Assembly: GCA_947489685.1 (NCBI GenBank) | Contig: CANLEM010000009.1 | Location: forward strand, 1-64,000 | Direction: 5' to 3' | DNA: 64,000 nt | Source of the DNA: an uncultured Aquimarina sp. | GTDB lineage: Bacteria; Bacteroidota; Bacteroidia; Flavobacteriales; Flavobacteriaceae | Shown here: in pieces, positions 8,140 to 17,399 of the stretch | How the letters are laid out: every line of letters begins with the position of its first letter | Numbering within the stretch: position 1 is the first letter of the stretch | Position numbers and translations under genes: made by a program | The notes under the pieces: model-generated | Seen by the model: the letters and a program-made list of their open reading frames with translations, nothing else | Database searches by the model: none | What the model was told of the DNA's origin: nothing

Positions 8140-8637
8140 TTGAAAAACAAACTGAACCTCATCTTATTTATCAGCTTCTTTTTAGCAGCATCTCTTACTA
8201 TTTGGGTGTACTACCAAACAACAAATAGAACCGGAAAAATTGAATTTAACAAAGATATCGATGATCCAGAATTTGTAGTATGCGATGAAGATAGAATATT
8301 ACAATACTATTCTGTAAAGACAAGTTATCCAGGCGGAAAGAGAGAAATTAAGAAGCAATTTTCAAAACTTATATCAAATCTAACATTTAAAGATTCTGGC
8401 TTGATCACCTTTAGGTTTGTTGTAAACTGTAATGGAGATGTCGGGCGTTTTAGAGTGAAAATGGTAAACTTCCAACTGAAAAAAAATCACTTCGAGGATC
8501 AAAAAATTAAGCAAATTCAAAAAGAGATACAGAAATTAAAAAAATGGAACCCGGGGAAATGGCGAAGTGAAAGTTTTGACAGCTATTATGTGTTAAATTT
8601 CAAAATAGAAAACAGTAAAATCACGGATATATTTTAA
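8140..8637 (+). CDS. Membrane-anchored protein with TonB-C-like domain
   Basis: A protein of about 165 residues from the TTG at 8140; the longer TTG start at 8086 lies inside a promoter-like element. One N-terminal helix (LNLILFISFFLAASLTIWVY) anchors it in the inner membrane. The rest resembles a TonB C-terminal-like fold: LITFRFVVNCNGDVGRFRV, then LKKWNPGKW, then YYVLNFKIENSKI. That pattern (central strand, W-x-PG, closing strand) is common in uncharacterised Bacteroidota proteins. It lacks a proline-rich linker, so it is not a classical TonB. It ends 5 bases before the TPR gene, implying one transcript. Confidence 0.6.
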   Translation: MKNKLNLILFISFFLAASLTIWVYYQTTNRTGKIEFNKDIDDPEFVVCDEDRILQYYSVKTSYPGGKREIKKQFSKLISNLTFKDSGLITFRFVVNCNGDVGRFRVKMVNFQLKKNHFEDQKIKQIQKEIQKLKKWNPGKWRSESFDSYYVLNFKIENSKITDIF

Positions 8638-8642
8638 ATTTT

Positions 8643-9443
8643 ATGAAAAAGTTCTTTAAAATATTCAAAATCATTCTTACCATCGTATTCACTTGTTATT
8701 CGATAGTTATCATCTACTTTATCGCTTTATCACCAAAAGACAAAAGGTTTAAATTCGCCGAACATTATCAGGGTATTTACCTCTCGCAAACGATGTTTGA
8801 TATACTCATATGGCAGTATCCAACCTATTCGGATGCTTATTTTGAAAAATCTGTCATATTTAATAAAACAGGTGCCTATGAAAAAGGCAGTTTACTTTTG
8901 GACAAAGCAGTAGAGATAGACCCTAAAGCACATCTTGGATATAGAGGTTGGTTGGTATTACGAAAATTAAGATCCTATGACAATGCCTTGCAAGATTTTG
9001 ATCGATTGGATAGTCTAACACCAACCGTTGCAGATGCCCCTTGGGGAGAAGGTATTGATTTTTTGCGAGGAGAATGTTATTTCGGAAAAAAGAATTACCA
9101 AAAGGCTATAGAGATGTTTAATCGAAACATCCAAAATCAAAAAGAAGATTGGGTGGATATTCAATCCTTTGTATATCTCGGTCTTTGCGAATACGAGCTT
9201 GGAAATTTTGAAAAAGCTATTTCAGAATTTAGGAGAGCATTAAATCAATATGAACATACTCCCGAATCATATTTTGGTATAGCAAGAGCCTATCAAAAAC
9301 TTGGTGAGATAGAAAAAGCTAAAGAATATATCCTAAAAGCAGAAGAAAATATAAGTTTTAAGCGTGATGATGTTTACAATGAATATTTAAACGAGATTTA
9401 TCTTTCTGAAGTGTTAGAATTTAAACAAAGTTTGAGTGAATAA
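8643..9443 (+). CDS. Tetratricopeptide repeat protein, membrane anchored
   Basis: A 266-residue protein. Residues 5-30 (IFKIILTIVFTCYSIVIIYFI) are an uncleaved anchor or signal. At least five TPR-like helical pairs follow, for example YFEKSVIFNKTGAYEKGSLL, FGKKNYQKAIEMFNRNI, and YFGIARAYQKLGEIEKAKEY. TPR domains mediate protein contacts; no enzyme domain is present. It is 5 bases downstream of the TonB-C-like gene and shares its putative ECF-type promoter, so the two proteins may act together at the inner membrane. That link is inferred from position only. Confidence 0.75.
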   Translation: MKKFFKIFKIILTIVFTCYSIVIIYFIALSPKDKRFKFAEHYQGIYLSQTMFDILIWQYPTYSDAYFEKSVIFNKTGAYEKGSLLLDKAVEIDPKAHLGYRGWLVLRKLRSYDNALQDFDRLDSLTPTVADAPWGEGIDFLRGECYFGKKNYQKAIEMFNRNIQNQKEDWVDIQSFVYLGLCEYELGNFEKAISEFRRALNQYEHTPESYFGIARAYQKLGEIEKAKEYILKAEENISFKRDDVYNEYLNEIYLSEVLEFKQSLSE

Positions 9444-9561
9444 GACGTTAAAAAAAGAAAATGGCCTATATCGTTGGATTTTATTTCAGTATGATACATA
9501 TTTACAACTTTGCCCAGTGGAAATAATTAGTTTAAAGTCCACCGTAATATATACCCAATAA

Positions 9562-12273
9562 GTGAAATACAGTCCTAAGAACTTTTATAATTATTTTAGA
9601 GAATGTTATCAGTTAGATTACAAAGAATTTGAGGTAGATAACATTCTAGGTCGGAAACATACACATAAGTGGTTTGTTTCAAAAACAGAAGAATTATTAA
9701 GTCGGAAACTTCCCATTATCCCCTACTTCAATAAAAAAATTGTAGAACTCGAAAAGGAAATTGAATTATATAAGCTAGAAAAGAAGTTATTTTATGGATG
9801 CTTCTTCTTATTAGGCAAAAAAGAAAATTCATTCTCGAAGGACAAACGAGTTTGTGCTCCCTTATTTCTATTTCCTGCCAAAATTCAAATTCATGAAGAT
9901 GAGAGATTTCTAGAAATTAACAAGAGTGATTTAATAATCAATAGATCGGTGCTTATACAACTTGAATTAAAAAACTCTTCATTAAGTAAAGATCAGTTTA
10001 TCAAAGAAGTCTCAGAATTGCTATTCAACGATAAGAATGAAATGATTGGTCTAAAAAGAATATTAGATAAGTTCTTTTTAAATGTAAACACTGATGAATT
10101 ACTTCTTTTTCCTTCGGTATGGTCGGCACTCAAAATTAGGAAACATCTCGCTGAAACGGCATATGAAGATGGTGAGTTCAAAATTGTCCCGGCAGCAGGA
10201 AGCGTATTTATTAAAAAGTCCGAATCTTCTTTAAGAGTGCTTAATGATTTAGAAGAAATGGCAAAGAAAGCTAAGTTTAATACAGTAATAGAAAAGTTAA
10301 TTAACCCTATTGATACCTTAGAAGCAGAGTTTGATTTCAGTTTTTATAAATCACGTTTAAATACTGATCAATTTAAAGCACTAAAAAACGCATATACCTG
10401 CACTAATTCTGTTATAGTAGGCCCACCCGGAACAGGTAAAACGTATACCATTACTTCTATAGTGTCTGATGCAGTAATTAATGGCCTATCCGTATTAATT
10501 GTATCCAAAACAAAACAAGCCGTTGAAGTATTAAGGAAAATGCTTCAAGATGATTTTAAGTTAAAAGATTATTTAATCCATACTACAGGAATTAATTATA
10601 AAGTAAGTCTCAAATCAAAAATCAGAAAGTATTTAAGTGGTATCACCGCTCGTCAAAACTTATTACTCAACGAAGAGGTAATTAAAAATTTATACACAAA
10701 ATTAGAAGAGTTAGAAGAAGGATTTGAGGAATTTGTTGAAAGAGAGCTAGAAGTTATGAATTTAGAATTTGCCAATGAGTTAAGTTTTTTTGACAAATGG
10801 CGTAAGTTTTATTTAAAATTTCGATTATCGAATGGTGAAAAGTTATGGATATTATTTAGTGAAATTGAAGCCATTTTACATTCTTTGGAAAAAGAAATAA
10901 GTATTTTTTCAAAACGAAAAATACAAAGCAATATAAGAAACAATTTTAAGGTCTTCAGAAAAGATATTTCATTATTTTTTGATGCACTTGATTCTTCAAG
11001 TTTTACAGAATACAAAAGACTTTTAGATAGCGTAGAACATAAAAACATATTAAAAATTTTCCCTATTTGGTTAGCAAATCTTTCTGAATTAAACTCTGTT
11101 CTTCCACTACAGGAAGATCTCTTTGATCTTGTAATTATTGACGAAGCGACTCAATGTGATATGGCCTCTGCTCTACCCGCTCTATATAGAGCACGAAAAG
11201 CTATAATCGTAGGTGATCCAAATCAACTTAGACATTATTCATTTGTATCACGTGATCAACAATTGGGTTTAAGAAAGGAATATCAATTACCAGAAGAGAA
11301 AATATTTGATTACAGAAATAGGAGTGTTTTAGATGTTTTTATTTCGAAAGCTTCGCATCAAAGTCAAATTACTTTTCTTAGAGAACATTTTAGATCTACT
11401 CCTTCGTTGATCGAATTTAGCAACCAGCAATTTTATGATGGTCAACTTGAAATTCTAAAATCATCTCCCAAACACACCTCTCATAATCAAATCGAAATTA
11501 TTAATATCGAGGGAAAAAGAAATGAAAAAGGTGTAAATGAAATCGAAGCAAGAGCCGTAATAAATAAATTAAGTGATATAATCAAAAAGTATAAAGATGA
11601 GATTAAAGTCCCTACAATTGGAATTATTTCTCCTTTTAGTAAACAAGTTGTATTTATCAATAAGCTTCTAAAAGAAAAGTATACTCTAGAGGTTTTAAAG
11701 AGATTTAACCTATTATGTGGATCTCCATATCACTTTCAAGGATCTGAACGTGATATCATACTATTGTCTTTTAGCGTTTGTAACTATAGTCACCCTTCAA
11801 CTTTTATACACATAAACAAACCAGAAGTCTTAAACGTAACCATTACAAGGGCAAAATCTTATCAAATTATTTTTAAATCTGTTTCGGAAACGAAGTTAAA
11901 TCAAGAAAGTTTACTTTATCAATACTTTAAATTCGCGAAAGAGTTTTCACATGTAGAGGTTGAAAATTCGGATCAGGATCAATTTCAAAATGAAGTCTAT
12001 AAAGAATTATTAAAACTGAATTATGACAACATCCAATGTGGTTATCCTATCGCGGGAAGCATATTAGATATTTTGGTAACCCAGGATGATGATAATTACT
12101 TTATTGACTTGATAGGGTATCCCGGAATGTTTAAAGAAGCATTTACTTTTGAACGATATAAGACTTTAGCCAGAATAGGTGTTAAAACTTTTCCTTTACA
12201 CTATACATATTGGAAAAAAGACAAAAGTGATGCCATCAATAAAATCAAAAAAAGAATTAAATCATCTATTTGA
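9562..12273 (+). CDS. SF1 (Upf1/COG1112-like) helicase with C-terminal nuclease-like domain
   Basis: A 903-residue protein starting at a GTG. Residues 1-180 resemble the N-terminal region of DUF4011/COG1112 proteins (the APLFLFPAKIQI strand). A helicase core follows: Walker A GPPGTGKT near 287, Walker B VIIDEAT near 526, GDPNQLRH, LREHFRSTPSLIEF, IGIISPFSKQV, GSERDIILLSF, and the motif VI region NVTITRAKSYQI. From about 803, FQNEVYKELLKLNYDN, GYPIAGSILDILV and YFIDLIGYPG look like a Vsr/DUF559-type PD-(D/E)XK domain with altered catalytic positions. Such helicase-nuclease fusions act on nucleic acid, and several are phage-defence proteins. This gene stands alone, with no partner recognised. 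Confidence 0.8.
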   Translation: MKYSPKNFYNYFRECYQLDYKEFEVDNILGRKHTHKWFVSKTEELLSRKLPIIPYFNKKIVELEKEIELYKLEKKLFYGCFFLLGKKENSFSKDKRVCAPLFLFPAKIQIHEDERFLEINKSDLIINRSVLIQLELKNSSLSKDQFIKEVSELLFNDKNEMIGLKRILDKFFLNVNTDELLLFPSVWSALKIRKHLAETAYEDGEFKIVPAAGSVFIKKSESSLRVLNDLEEMAKKAKFNTVIEKLINPIDTLEAEFDFSFYKSRLNTDQFKALKNAYTCTNSVIVGPPGTGKTYTITSIVSDAVINGLSVLIVSKTKQAVEVLRKMLQDDFKLKDYLIHTTGINYKVSLKSKIRKYLSGITARQNLLLNEEVIKNLYTKLEELEEGFEEFVERELEVMNLEFANELSFFDKWRKFYLKFRLSNGEKLWILFSEIEAILHSLEKEISIFSKRKIQSNIRNNFKVFRKDISLFFDALDSSSFTEYKRLLDSVEHKNILKIFPIWLANLSELNSVLPLQEDLFDLVIIDEATQCDMASALPALYRARKAIIVGDPNQLRHYSFVSRDQQLGLRKEYQLPEEKIFDYRNRSVLDVFISKASHQSQITFLREHFRSTPSLIEFSNQQFYDGQLEILKSSPKHTSHNQIEIINIEGKRNEKGVNEIEARAVINKLSDIIKKYKDEIKVPTIGIISPFSKQVVFINKLLKEKYTLEVLKRFNLLCGSPYHFQGSERDIILLSFSVCNYSHPSTFIHINKPEVLNVTITRAKSYQIIFKSVSETKLNQESLLYQYFKFAKEFSHVEVENSDQDQFQNEVYKELLKLNYDNIQCGYPIAGSILDILVTQDDDNYFIDLIGYPGMFKEAFTFERYKTLARIGVKTFPLHYTYWKKDKSDAINKIKKRIKSSI

Positions 12274-12436
12274 AAAATTAATAGATGATTGGTGTTTATA
12301 CACGAATAAAAGTGAATAAGATCATCGCGAGAGCACATCTTTTCGTACAATTCTGAATAGCATTTCTTTTAAACCACGGGCTATTTTTCCTTTTCTGCTC
12401 TCTATAGTATATATTTAATACATCAATCACAGAAAA

Positions 12437-13687
12437 ATGAAGAATATAAAAAACATCGTATTTTTGATCATTGCCTGGGGATTATCTCCTACTCTTTTGA
12501 TTGCTCAAACTAATGATTTTACCTTGGTAAAACCTGAATCGGTTAATCTTTCGAGTGATTCATTAGACATAATGAATGAATATTTTCATCGATTAGTTGA
12601 TCAAAAACAACTTGCCGGAATCCAAACCGCGATTTTACGTAAAGGTAAATTAGTTCAATTCGATAGTTATGGGTATTCAAATGTTGAAGAAAAAAAATTA
12701 CTCGATAAGCATAGTATATTCAGGATATTTTCGATGACCAAGCCTATAGTATCTGTTGCTCTAATGAAACTCTATGAAGAAGGAAAGTTTAAGTTGACTG
12801 ATCCGCTTTACAAATTTATTCCTGAATTTGAGAAAATGTCAGTGTACTCTGATTCAACGCTTGTTCCAACTCAACGGCCAATTACAATTATTGATTTACT
12901 CACACATACTTCGGGTTTTAATTATGGAAGAAGTAGAAATTCTGCTTTAAATCAGTTTTATTTTGATGCTAATTTAAATTCATCCAAAACCAATAAAGAT
13001 TTTGTTGAAAAGCTTAGTAAAATCCCGTTACAATTTGAACCCGGTACCGATTGGCAATATGGGTTGTCTACCAATATCTGTGGTTATTTAATAGAAATAC
13101 TATCTGGCACATCACTAGATAATTATCTAAAAGAAAATATATTTATCCCTTTAGGGATGAGAGATACTCATTTTCAGTTACCGCAAGAAAAAATAGATCG
13201 GTTTTGTGATGGCTATAGGTGGCAAGAAGATACAGGATTAATAGTCGTTGAAGACTCTAGAGATAATAGATTTGTTCGAGAAGTAACTCTCTTTAATGGT
13301 GGTGGTGGATTGGTATCAACTACATATGATTATCTCAGGTTTTGTGAAATGTTACTCAATAAAGGGCGATATGGAGATATTCAAATTTTAAAACCAGAAA
13401 CAATTACGTTAATGTTTACTGATCATCTAAAAGAGGTAAGAAAACACCACGAAAGAATTCGACTACCATTAGGAGAGGTTGGTTTTGGATTAGGTTTTGC
13501 TATACGCGGAAACGACAACCATACATTTGAAAAAGTATACGGCTGGGGAGGAGCTGCAGGGACATACTTTAAAATTGATCTAGAAAATGAGCTGGCGTAT
13601 GTGCTCATGATACAATTATCTCCATACAGGCATTTAAATTTGAGACAATTGTATCAAAACTATATTAATTCGGCTTTGCTTAATTAG
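12437..13687 (+). CDS. Serine hydrolase of the beta-lactamase/EstB-like family
   Basis: A 416-residue secreted hydrolase with a signal peptide ending in LLIAQ. The class C beta-lactamase fold is shown by the nucleophile motif SMTK at residues 99-102, the base-region motif YGLS near 208, and a GGGGL strand near 290. The YGLSTN-x-CGYLIE variant is typical of EstB-like esterases rather than true beta-lactamases. The likely activity is hydrolysis of an ester, lactone or peptide-like bond in the periplasm. It is followed by the AraC-GyrI gene 50 bases downstream on the same strand, with which it may share a transcript. Confidence 0.85.
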   Translation: MKNIKNIVFLIIAWGLSPTLLIAQTNDFTLVKPESVNLSSDSLDIMNEYFHRLVDQKQLAGIQTAILRKGKLVQFDSYGYSNVEEKKLLDKHSIFRIFSMTKPIVSVALMKLYEEGKFKLTDPLYKFIPEFEKMSVYSDSTLVPTQRPITIIDLLTHTSGFNYGRSRNSALNQFYFDANLNSSKTNKDFVEKLSKIPLQFEPGTDWQYGLSTNICGYLIEILSGTSLDNYLKENIFIPLGMRDTHFQLPQEKIDRFCDGYRWQEDTGLIVVEDSRDNRFVREVTLFNGGGGLVSTTYDYLRFCEMLLNKGRYGDIQILKPETITLMFTDHLKEVRKHHERIRLPLGEVGFGLGFAIRGNDNHTFEKVYGWGGAAGTYFKIDLENELAYVLMIQLSPYRHLNLRQLYQNYINSALLN

Positions 13688-13737
13688 GATAAATAGTAAA
13701 CCAATCCTTTAGAAACCCACCCAATCCCCAACATATA

Positions 13738-14649
13738 ATGAATGAAATAAAAAGTGACTACATCAACCGAATTAATAATGCTCTCAAGTATATAGATGAA
13801 CATTTAGAAAATGAACTATCACTAGAATCTATCTCAGAAGTTGCCCATTATTCTCCCTATCATTTTCATCGAATTTTTAAGATCATTACTAATGAAACGC
13901 TACATATGTATATCAATCGAAGACGAATCGAAAAGGCAGCCGCTGCCTTATTTCGTCAAAAAGACATTCCTATTTCAGAGATTTCATTACAATATGGCTT
14001 TAATAGCGATTCTTCCTTTAGCAGAGCTTTTAAAAAGTTTTATAATATTAGTCCTTCAGAGTTCAGAAAAGTAAGCCCCAGTAGATATAGCAAGATTTGT
14101 CAACCAGAAAGCAAGATTGGACAAGAGAAGGCAATTTTTGAAGAATACATTTGCAACATTACTAATCTTAAAAACTGGATTACAATGAATGCAAAAATTG
14201 AAATCAAAGAAATGCCAAAGCTTAATCTTGCCTTTATTACTCACATCGGAAAGGGTAATTTGGATGCTACATTTAACAAACTAATTAAATGGGCAACACC
14301 AAAAGGGTTAATGGATAAACCAGACCTTAAAATGGCTACAATTTATTATGACAGTTATAAAATAACGGCTCCGGATAAAATTAGAAAAAGTGTATGTATT
14401 GTTTTAAATGAGCCGGTAAGCGCCAGTGGAGAAATTGGACTTACTACCCTGCCCGCAGGAAAACATATTGTTGGACATTTTGAAATTGGTATTCATGAAT
14501 TTGAAAAGTCCTGGAGTGGTCTTTTTGTTTGGATGAATGAGCATGGATACAAAAAATCAGAACAAAACCCTTTTGAAATTTATCATAACAACTATAATGA
14601 TCATCCAGAAAAGAAATTTATTGTGGATTTATGCATACCTATAGTGTAG
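13738..14649 (+). CDS. AraC-family regulator with GyrI-like effector domain
   Basis: A 303-residue regulator. Residues 1-110 are a double helix-turn-helix AraC domain (LESISEVAHYSPYHFHRIFK, then YGFNSDSSFSRAFKKFYNIS). Residues 150-303 are a GyrI/SbmC-like domain (IKEMPKLNLAFITHIGKG, ending in FEIYHNNYNDHPEKKFIVDL). GyrI-like domains bind small hydrophobic ligands, and this pairing is found in regulators of the Rob/BmrR-like kind. The gene directly follows the serine hydrolase and precedes the ABC operon. Its target and ligand are not evident. Confidence 0.88.
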   Translation: MNEIKSDYINRINNALKYIDEHLENELSLESISEVAHYSPYHFHRIFKIITNETLHMYINRRRIEKAAAALFRQKDIPISEISLQYGFNSDSSFSRAFKKFYNISPSEFRKVSPSRYSKICQPESKIGQEKAIFEEYICNITNLKNWITMNAKIEIKEMPKLNLAFITHIGKGNLDATFNKLIKWATPKGLMDKPDLKMATIYYDSYKITAPDKIRKSVCIVLNEPVSASGEIGLTTLPAGKHIVGHFEIGIHEFEKSWSGLFVWMNEHGYKKSEQNPFEIYHNNYNDHPEKKFIVDLCIPIV

Positions 14650-14766
14650 AAATAGGCAGTAATCGTAAAACATAATTTTATTAGTGTTTTAAGGATGTGA
14701 ACGACTATAAATCGTTAAAAAACAACCCTTTCCTTCTGTTAAATTAATAATTAAATTATTAATTTT

Positions 14767-14797
14767 TTGTTTTATTCATTTTTGTTAGTTAGTTTTG
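14767..14797 (+). promoter_or_regulatory. Flavobacterial promoter of the ABC/GntR operon
   Basis: TTG at 14767-14769 and TAGTTTTG at 14790-14797 match the Bacteroidota primary promoter (TTG, about 20 bases, TAnnTTTG) with a 20-base spacer. A GntR-type operator lies immediately downstream. Confidence 0.75.
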
Positions 14798-14799
14798 AG

Positions 14800-14821
14800 G
14801 TGTACTAGATAACTAATACAC
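14800..14821 (+). promoter_or_regulatory. Inverted-repeat operator, probably for the operon's own GntR protein
   Basis: GTGTACTAG, a 4-base spacer, then CTAATACAC: a 9-4-9 inverted repeat with one mismatch, ending 5 bases before the ATG at 14827. The GTGTA...TACAC ends are like YtrA-type GntR operators. Its place just after the -7 element suits repression of the operon that encodes the regulator. Confidence 0.65.
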
Positions 14822-14826
14822 TAGAT

Positions 14827-15678
14827 ATGATAGCTTTACATAATATTCAATTCTATTACCCTAAGAGTAAAATTGTTCTTGATAATATCTCGTTACAGTT
14901 TGCTCCTGGGAATATCTATGGATTATTTGGTAAAAATGGAGAAGGAAAAAGTACATTAATAAAGATTATGACTGGGTTATTATTTCCAAAGGCTGGAGAT
15001 TATCAAGCTTTTGGAAATACAATTTCGAGACAAAATATTGCTTGCCTTCAAGACATTTTTGTTGTACCTGAAGAATTTGAGTTACCAGCTCTTAAAATTT
15101 CAGTTTATGAACATATAACCTCCGCTTTTTATCCAAATTTTTCTAAAGACGAGTTTTACTCCCTTATCAAAGAATTTAATCTTTCTCCTCATCAAAAGAT
15201 TTCTACATTATCTTTTGGTCAAAAGAAAAAGGTACTAATCGCATTTGGTATAGCAACAAATACCAGGTTGTTACTTATGGACGAACCAACAAACGCTTTG
15301 GATATCCCGTCTAAAAGTCAATTTAGAAAAATAATGGCCTCAGTTGTAGATCAAGGCAAGTGCATTGTTATTTCTACACATCAAGTTAGAGATTTGCATA
15401 GCCTTATTAACCATGTGGTGATCTTAGATCATTCGCATGTTACCTTTGATCAACCGCTGTCCAAGGTTTCAGAAAACTTATGGTTCGGAAAACCATCTCA
15501 TGCCAAACCTGAGTCTATTATCTATTCTGAATCTGGTTTTGCAGGAAAAGCCGTTCTAATGCGGCAAGGTAAAAATGAGACTGAAGTCGATCTCGAGTTA
15601 TTATTTAATGCAGTTTTAGATCAACCTCAACGAGTTAATTATGCAATTAAGACAAACTATGATCAACCACAAGTTTAA
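14827..15678 (+). CDS. ABC transporter ATP-binding protein
   Basis: A 283-residue ABC ATPase. Walker A is GLFGKNGEGKST, the signature is TLSFGQKKKV, Walker B is LLLMDEPTNALD, and the switch histidine is in VISTHQVRDL. The signature has FGQ where SGG/SGQ is usual, as in YtrB-like ATPases. It is first in a four-gene operon with a permease, a YtrA-type GntR regulator and a DUF2807-like protein. Such sets respond to cell-wall-active compounds or export unknown substrates. Its stop overlaps the permease start. Confidence 0.9.
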   Translation: MIALHNIQFYYPKSKIVLDNISLQFAPGNIYGLFGKNGEGKSTLIKIMTGLLFPKAGDYQAFGNTISRQNIACLQDIFVVPEEFELPALKISVYEHITSAFYPNFSKDEFYSLIKEFNLSPHQKISTLSFGQKKKVLIAFGIATNTRLLLMDEPTNALDIPSKSQFRKIMASVVDQGKCIVISTHQVRDLHSLINHVVILDHSHVTFDQPLSKVSENLWFGKPSHAKPESIIYSESGFAGKAVLMRQGKNETEVDLELLFNAVLDQPQRVNYAIKTNYDQPQV

Positions 15679-16414
15679 TATTAAAAGAATTGGCTACTTT
15701 ATGCTTAGAGATCTTGTGATCCTAAAGGGTACGATTACTACCTCTTTATGCGTTGCAAGTGGGCTTTTCTTTATTTCCTTTCTTCTTCGACTACGGGGAG
15801 ATCATGAGTTATCGCAAGTTGATTTTGCAAGTGTATTTGGTAAGTTTTATATTATATTAGGCATATTATTCACGTTTTCGATTTTTAAAGAAGCCCATAA
15901 TCAAAAAACAAATCATTTATATTTTTCGTTACCCGTATCATCATATGAGCGAATAACCTCGGCTTGGCTGAGCACTGTACCAGTTTTTACCGTTGTACTC
16001 ACGATTATAGCGGCTATAATAGGGCAATTCGCTATTTTGATTGCTAGTATGTTTTCAGAAACTACTTTTCATTTGGTATCCATCTTTTCTGAAGAATATT
16101 GGGGAGCCGTTACATTCTATACTATCGTTCAACCTATATTTCTATATGGAGCTCTGAGGTTTACAAAAAATAGAATTGGCAAAACCTTATTACTTGTTTT
16201 GCTATTCAGTTTTGGTTTAATGATCTATAATTTTATGTTTTATGGTATTCTGAATTATAGCTATGATGTGTTTTCTGGCGAGGAACTAGCTTATGAAGCA
16301 TTTGATCTCGCTTCAAAAGATTTTTCGGGAATAGGACAATTTGTTTTTATTGGGATTGTAACACCATTAATGCTTGCTGCGGCATATTTTAAGTTAGTAG
16401 AAAAGGAGGTTTAA
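15659..16414 (+). CDS. ABC transporter permease
   Basis: A permease of about 251 residues with six hydrophobic segments and no soluble domain. The ATG at 15659 is chosen over 15641; both overlap the end of the ATPase gene, the chosen one by 20 bases. Hydrophobic stretches include GLFFISFLLRL, VFTVVLTIIAAIIGQFAILI and LLLVLLFSFGLMIYNFMFYG. The overlap with the ATPase and 2-base gap to the GntR gene show translational coupling. The substrate is unknown. Confidence 0.85.
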   Translation: MINHKFNIKRIGYFMLRDLVILKGTITTSLCVASGLFFISFLLRLRGDHELSQVDFASVFGKFYIILGILFTFSIFKEAHNQKTNHLYFSLPVSSYERITSAWLSTVPVFTVVLTIIAAIIGQFAILIASMFSETTFHLVSIFSEEYWGAVTFYTIVQPIFLYGALRFTKNRIGKTLLLVLLFSFGLMIYNFMFYGILNYSYDVFSGEELAYEAFDLASKDFSGIGQFVFIGIVTPLMLAAAYFKLVEKEV

Positions 16415-16416
16415 CT

Positions 16417-16797
16417 ATGGATTTTGACAACAGTAAACCCATTTATTTACAAATAGTAGATTTCTTTTATGAAAATATTCTAGAAAGACGATGGCAAGAA
16501 AACGAAAGGATTCCGTCGGTAAGAGAAATAGCTATGATGGTAGAAGTAAATCCAAATACTGCTATTCGAGCTTTTACTCATCTTCAGGAACAAGAAGTTA
16601 TTTATAACAAAAGAGGAATTGGGTACTTTGTTTCAGAAAATGGATATGACAGGGTTCTAACCATCAAAAAAAAGGAATTCATGAAGACCTTATTGCCAGA
16701 TGTATTTAAAAAAATGGGATTACTAGATGTAACTATTAAAGAAGTTAACCAAGCATTTCATCAATATCTAAAAAATATAGATCATGAAAAAAAGTAG
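16417..16797 (+). CDS. GntR-family regulator, YtrA type
   Basis: A 126-residue regulator with an N-terminal GntR winged helix (NSKPIYLQIVDFFYENIL, RIPSVREIAMMVEVNPNTAI) and only a short helical tail, the YtrA pattern, which lacks a separate effector domain. It is third in the ABC operon, starts 2 bases after the permease stop, and overlaps the next gene by 14 bases. It probably represses its own operon through the repeat at 14800-14821. Confidence 0.88.
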   Translation: MDFDNSKPIYLQIVDFFYENILERRWQENERIPSVREIAMMVEVNPNTAIRAFTHLQEQEVIYNKRGIGYFVSENGYDRVLTIKKKEFMKTLLPDVFKKMGLLDVTIKEVNQAFHQYLKNIDHEKK

Positions 16798-17326
16798 TTT
16801 AATGGTATTAATTGCGCTAGGTGTGATTCTATTCTTCTTCATGTCTTTTCAGTTTTCGATTCATAGATATGTGAAAAAAGGTGCTATTCCTGAAGATCAT
16901 GTCTTTGTAACAAAGTCTATACAAGTCGAGGGTTATACAAAAATTAATATCGATCATCATATCAAAGCTTTTTTTAAGCAGGATAGTGCAAAACATGTGC
17001 AGATAGAAGCTCCAAAAAATCTAATGTCTTATATCGAAGCGCGAGTACATAATGACGAATTAACGATTAAAAAAACAAAAAGAACAAGTAGTGAAGACTC
17101 CATACTCGTATTCATAACCAATCCTCGACTAGATCAATTGATCATTAATAATGGAGCTAGTTTTGAAACAAAATCCAGAGTAAGCGGAGAAAAATTGCTA
17201 TTAAAATTTGGTAATAGATGTCATGGAAAATTAGAACTATCATATGCCTTGGTAAAATGCAATGTAAGCGATAATGCCAAGATAAAAATTACAGGTAGTT
17301 CTAAAGAAATAGATTTTTCTAATTAA
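16784..17326 (+). CDS. DUF2807-like (GIN domain) membrane-anchored protein, short form
   Basis: A 180-residue protein with an N-terminal anchor (LMVLIALGVILFFFMSFQFS). After it come short beta strands of the DUF2807 type: VEGYTKINIDHHIKAFF, VQIEAPKNLMSYIEARV, NDELTIKK, LDQLIINNGASFETKS, then NAKIKITGSSKEIDFSN at the very end. Typical DUF2807 proteins carry a longer stack of such strands, so this one is short and may be truncated. It is the last gene of the ABC/GntR operon and overlaps the regulator gene. The role is unknown but probably at the outer face of the inner membrane. Confidence 0.6.
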   Translation: MKKSSLMVLIALGVILFFFMSFQFSIHRYVKKGAIPEDHVFVTKSIQVEGYTKINIDHHIKAFFKQDSAKHVQIEAPKNLMSYIEARVHNDELTIKKTKRTSSEDSILVFITNPRLDQLIINNGASFETKSRVSGEKLLLKFGNRCHGKLELSYALVKCNVSDNAKIKITGSSKEIDFSN

Positions 17327-17399
17327 TCAAACACTACGACCAATGATCCTATAAAATTTAAAAATAAAATCATCAATCATCAATCAAAAAACGAACATT

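Noticed and set aside
12437..13687. A true class C beta-lactamase
   Set aside because: The YxN motif of class C enzymes is replaced by YGLS, as in EstB-like esterases, so resistance cannot be inferred.
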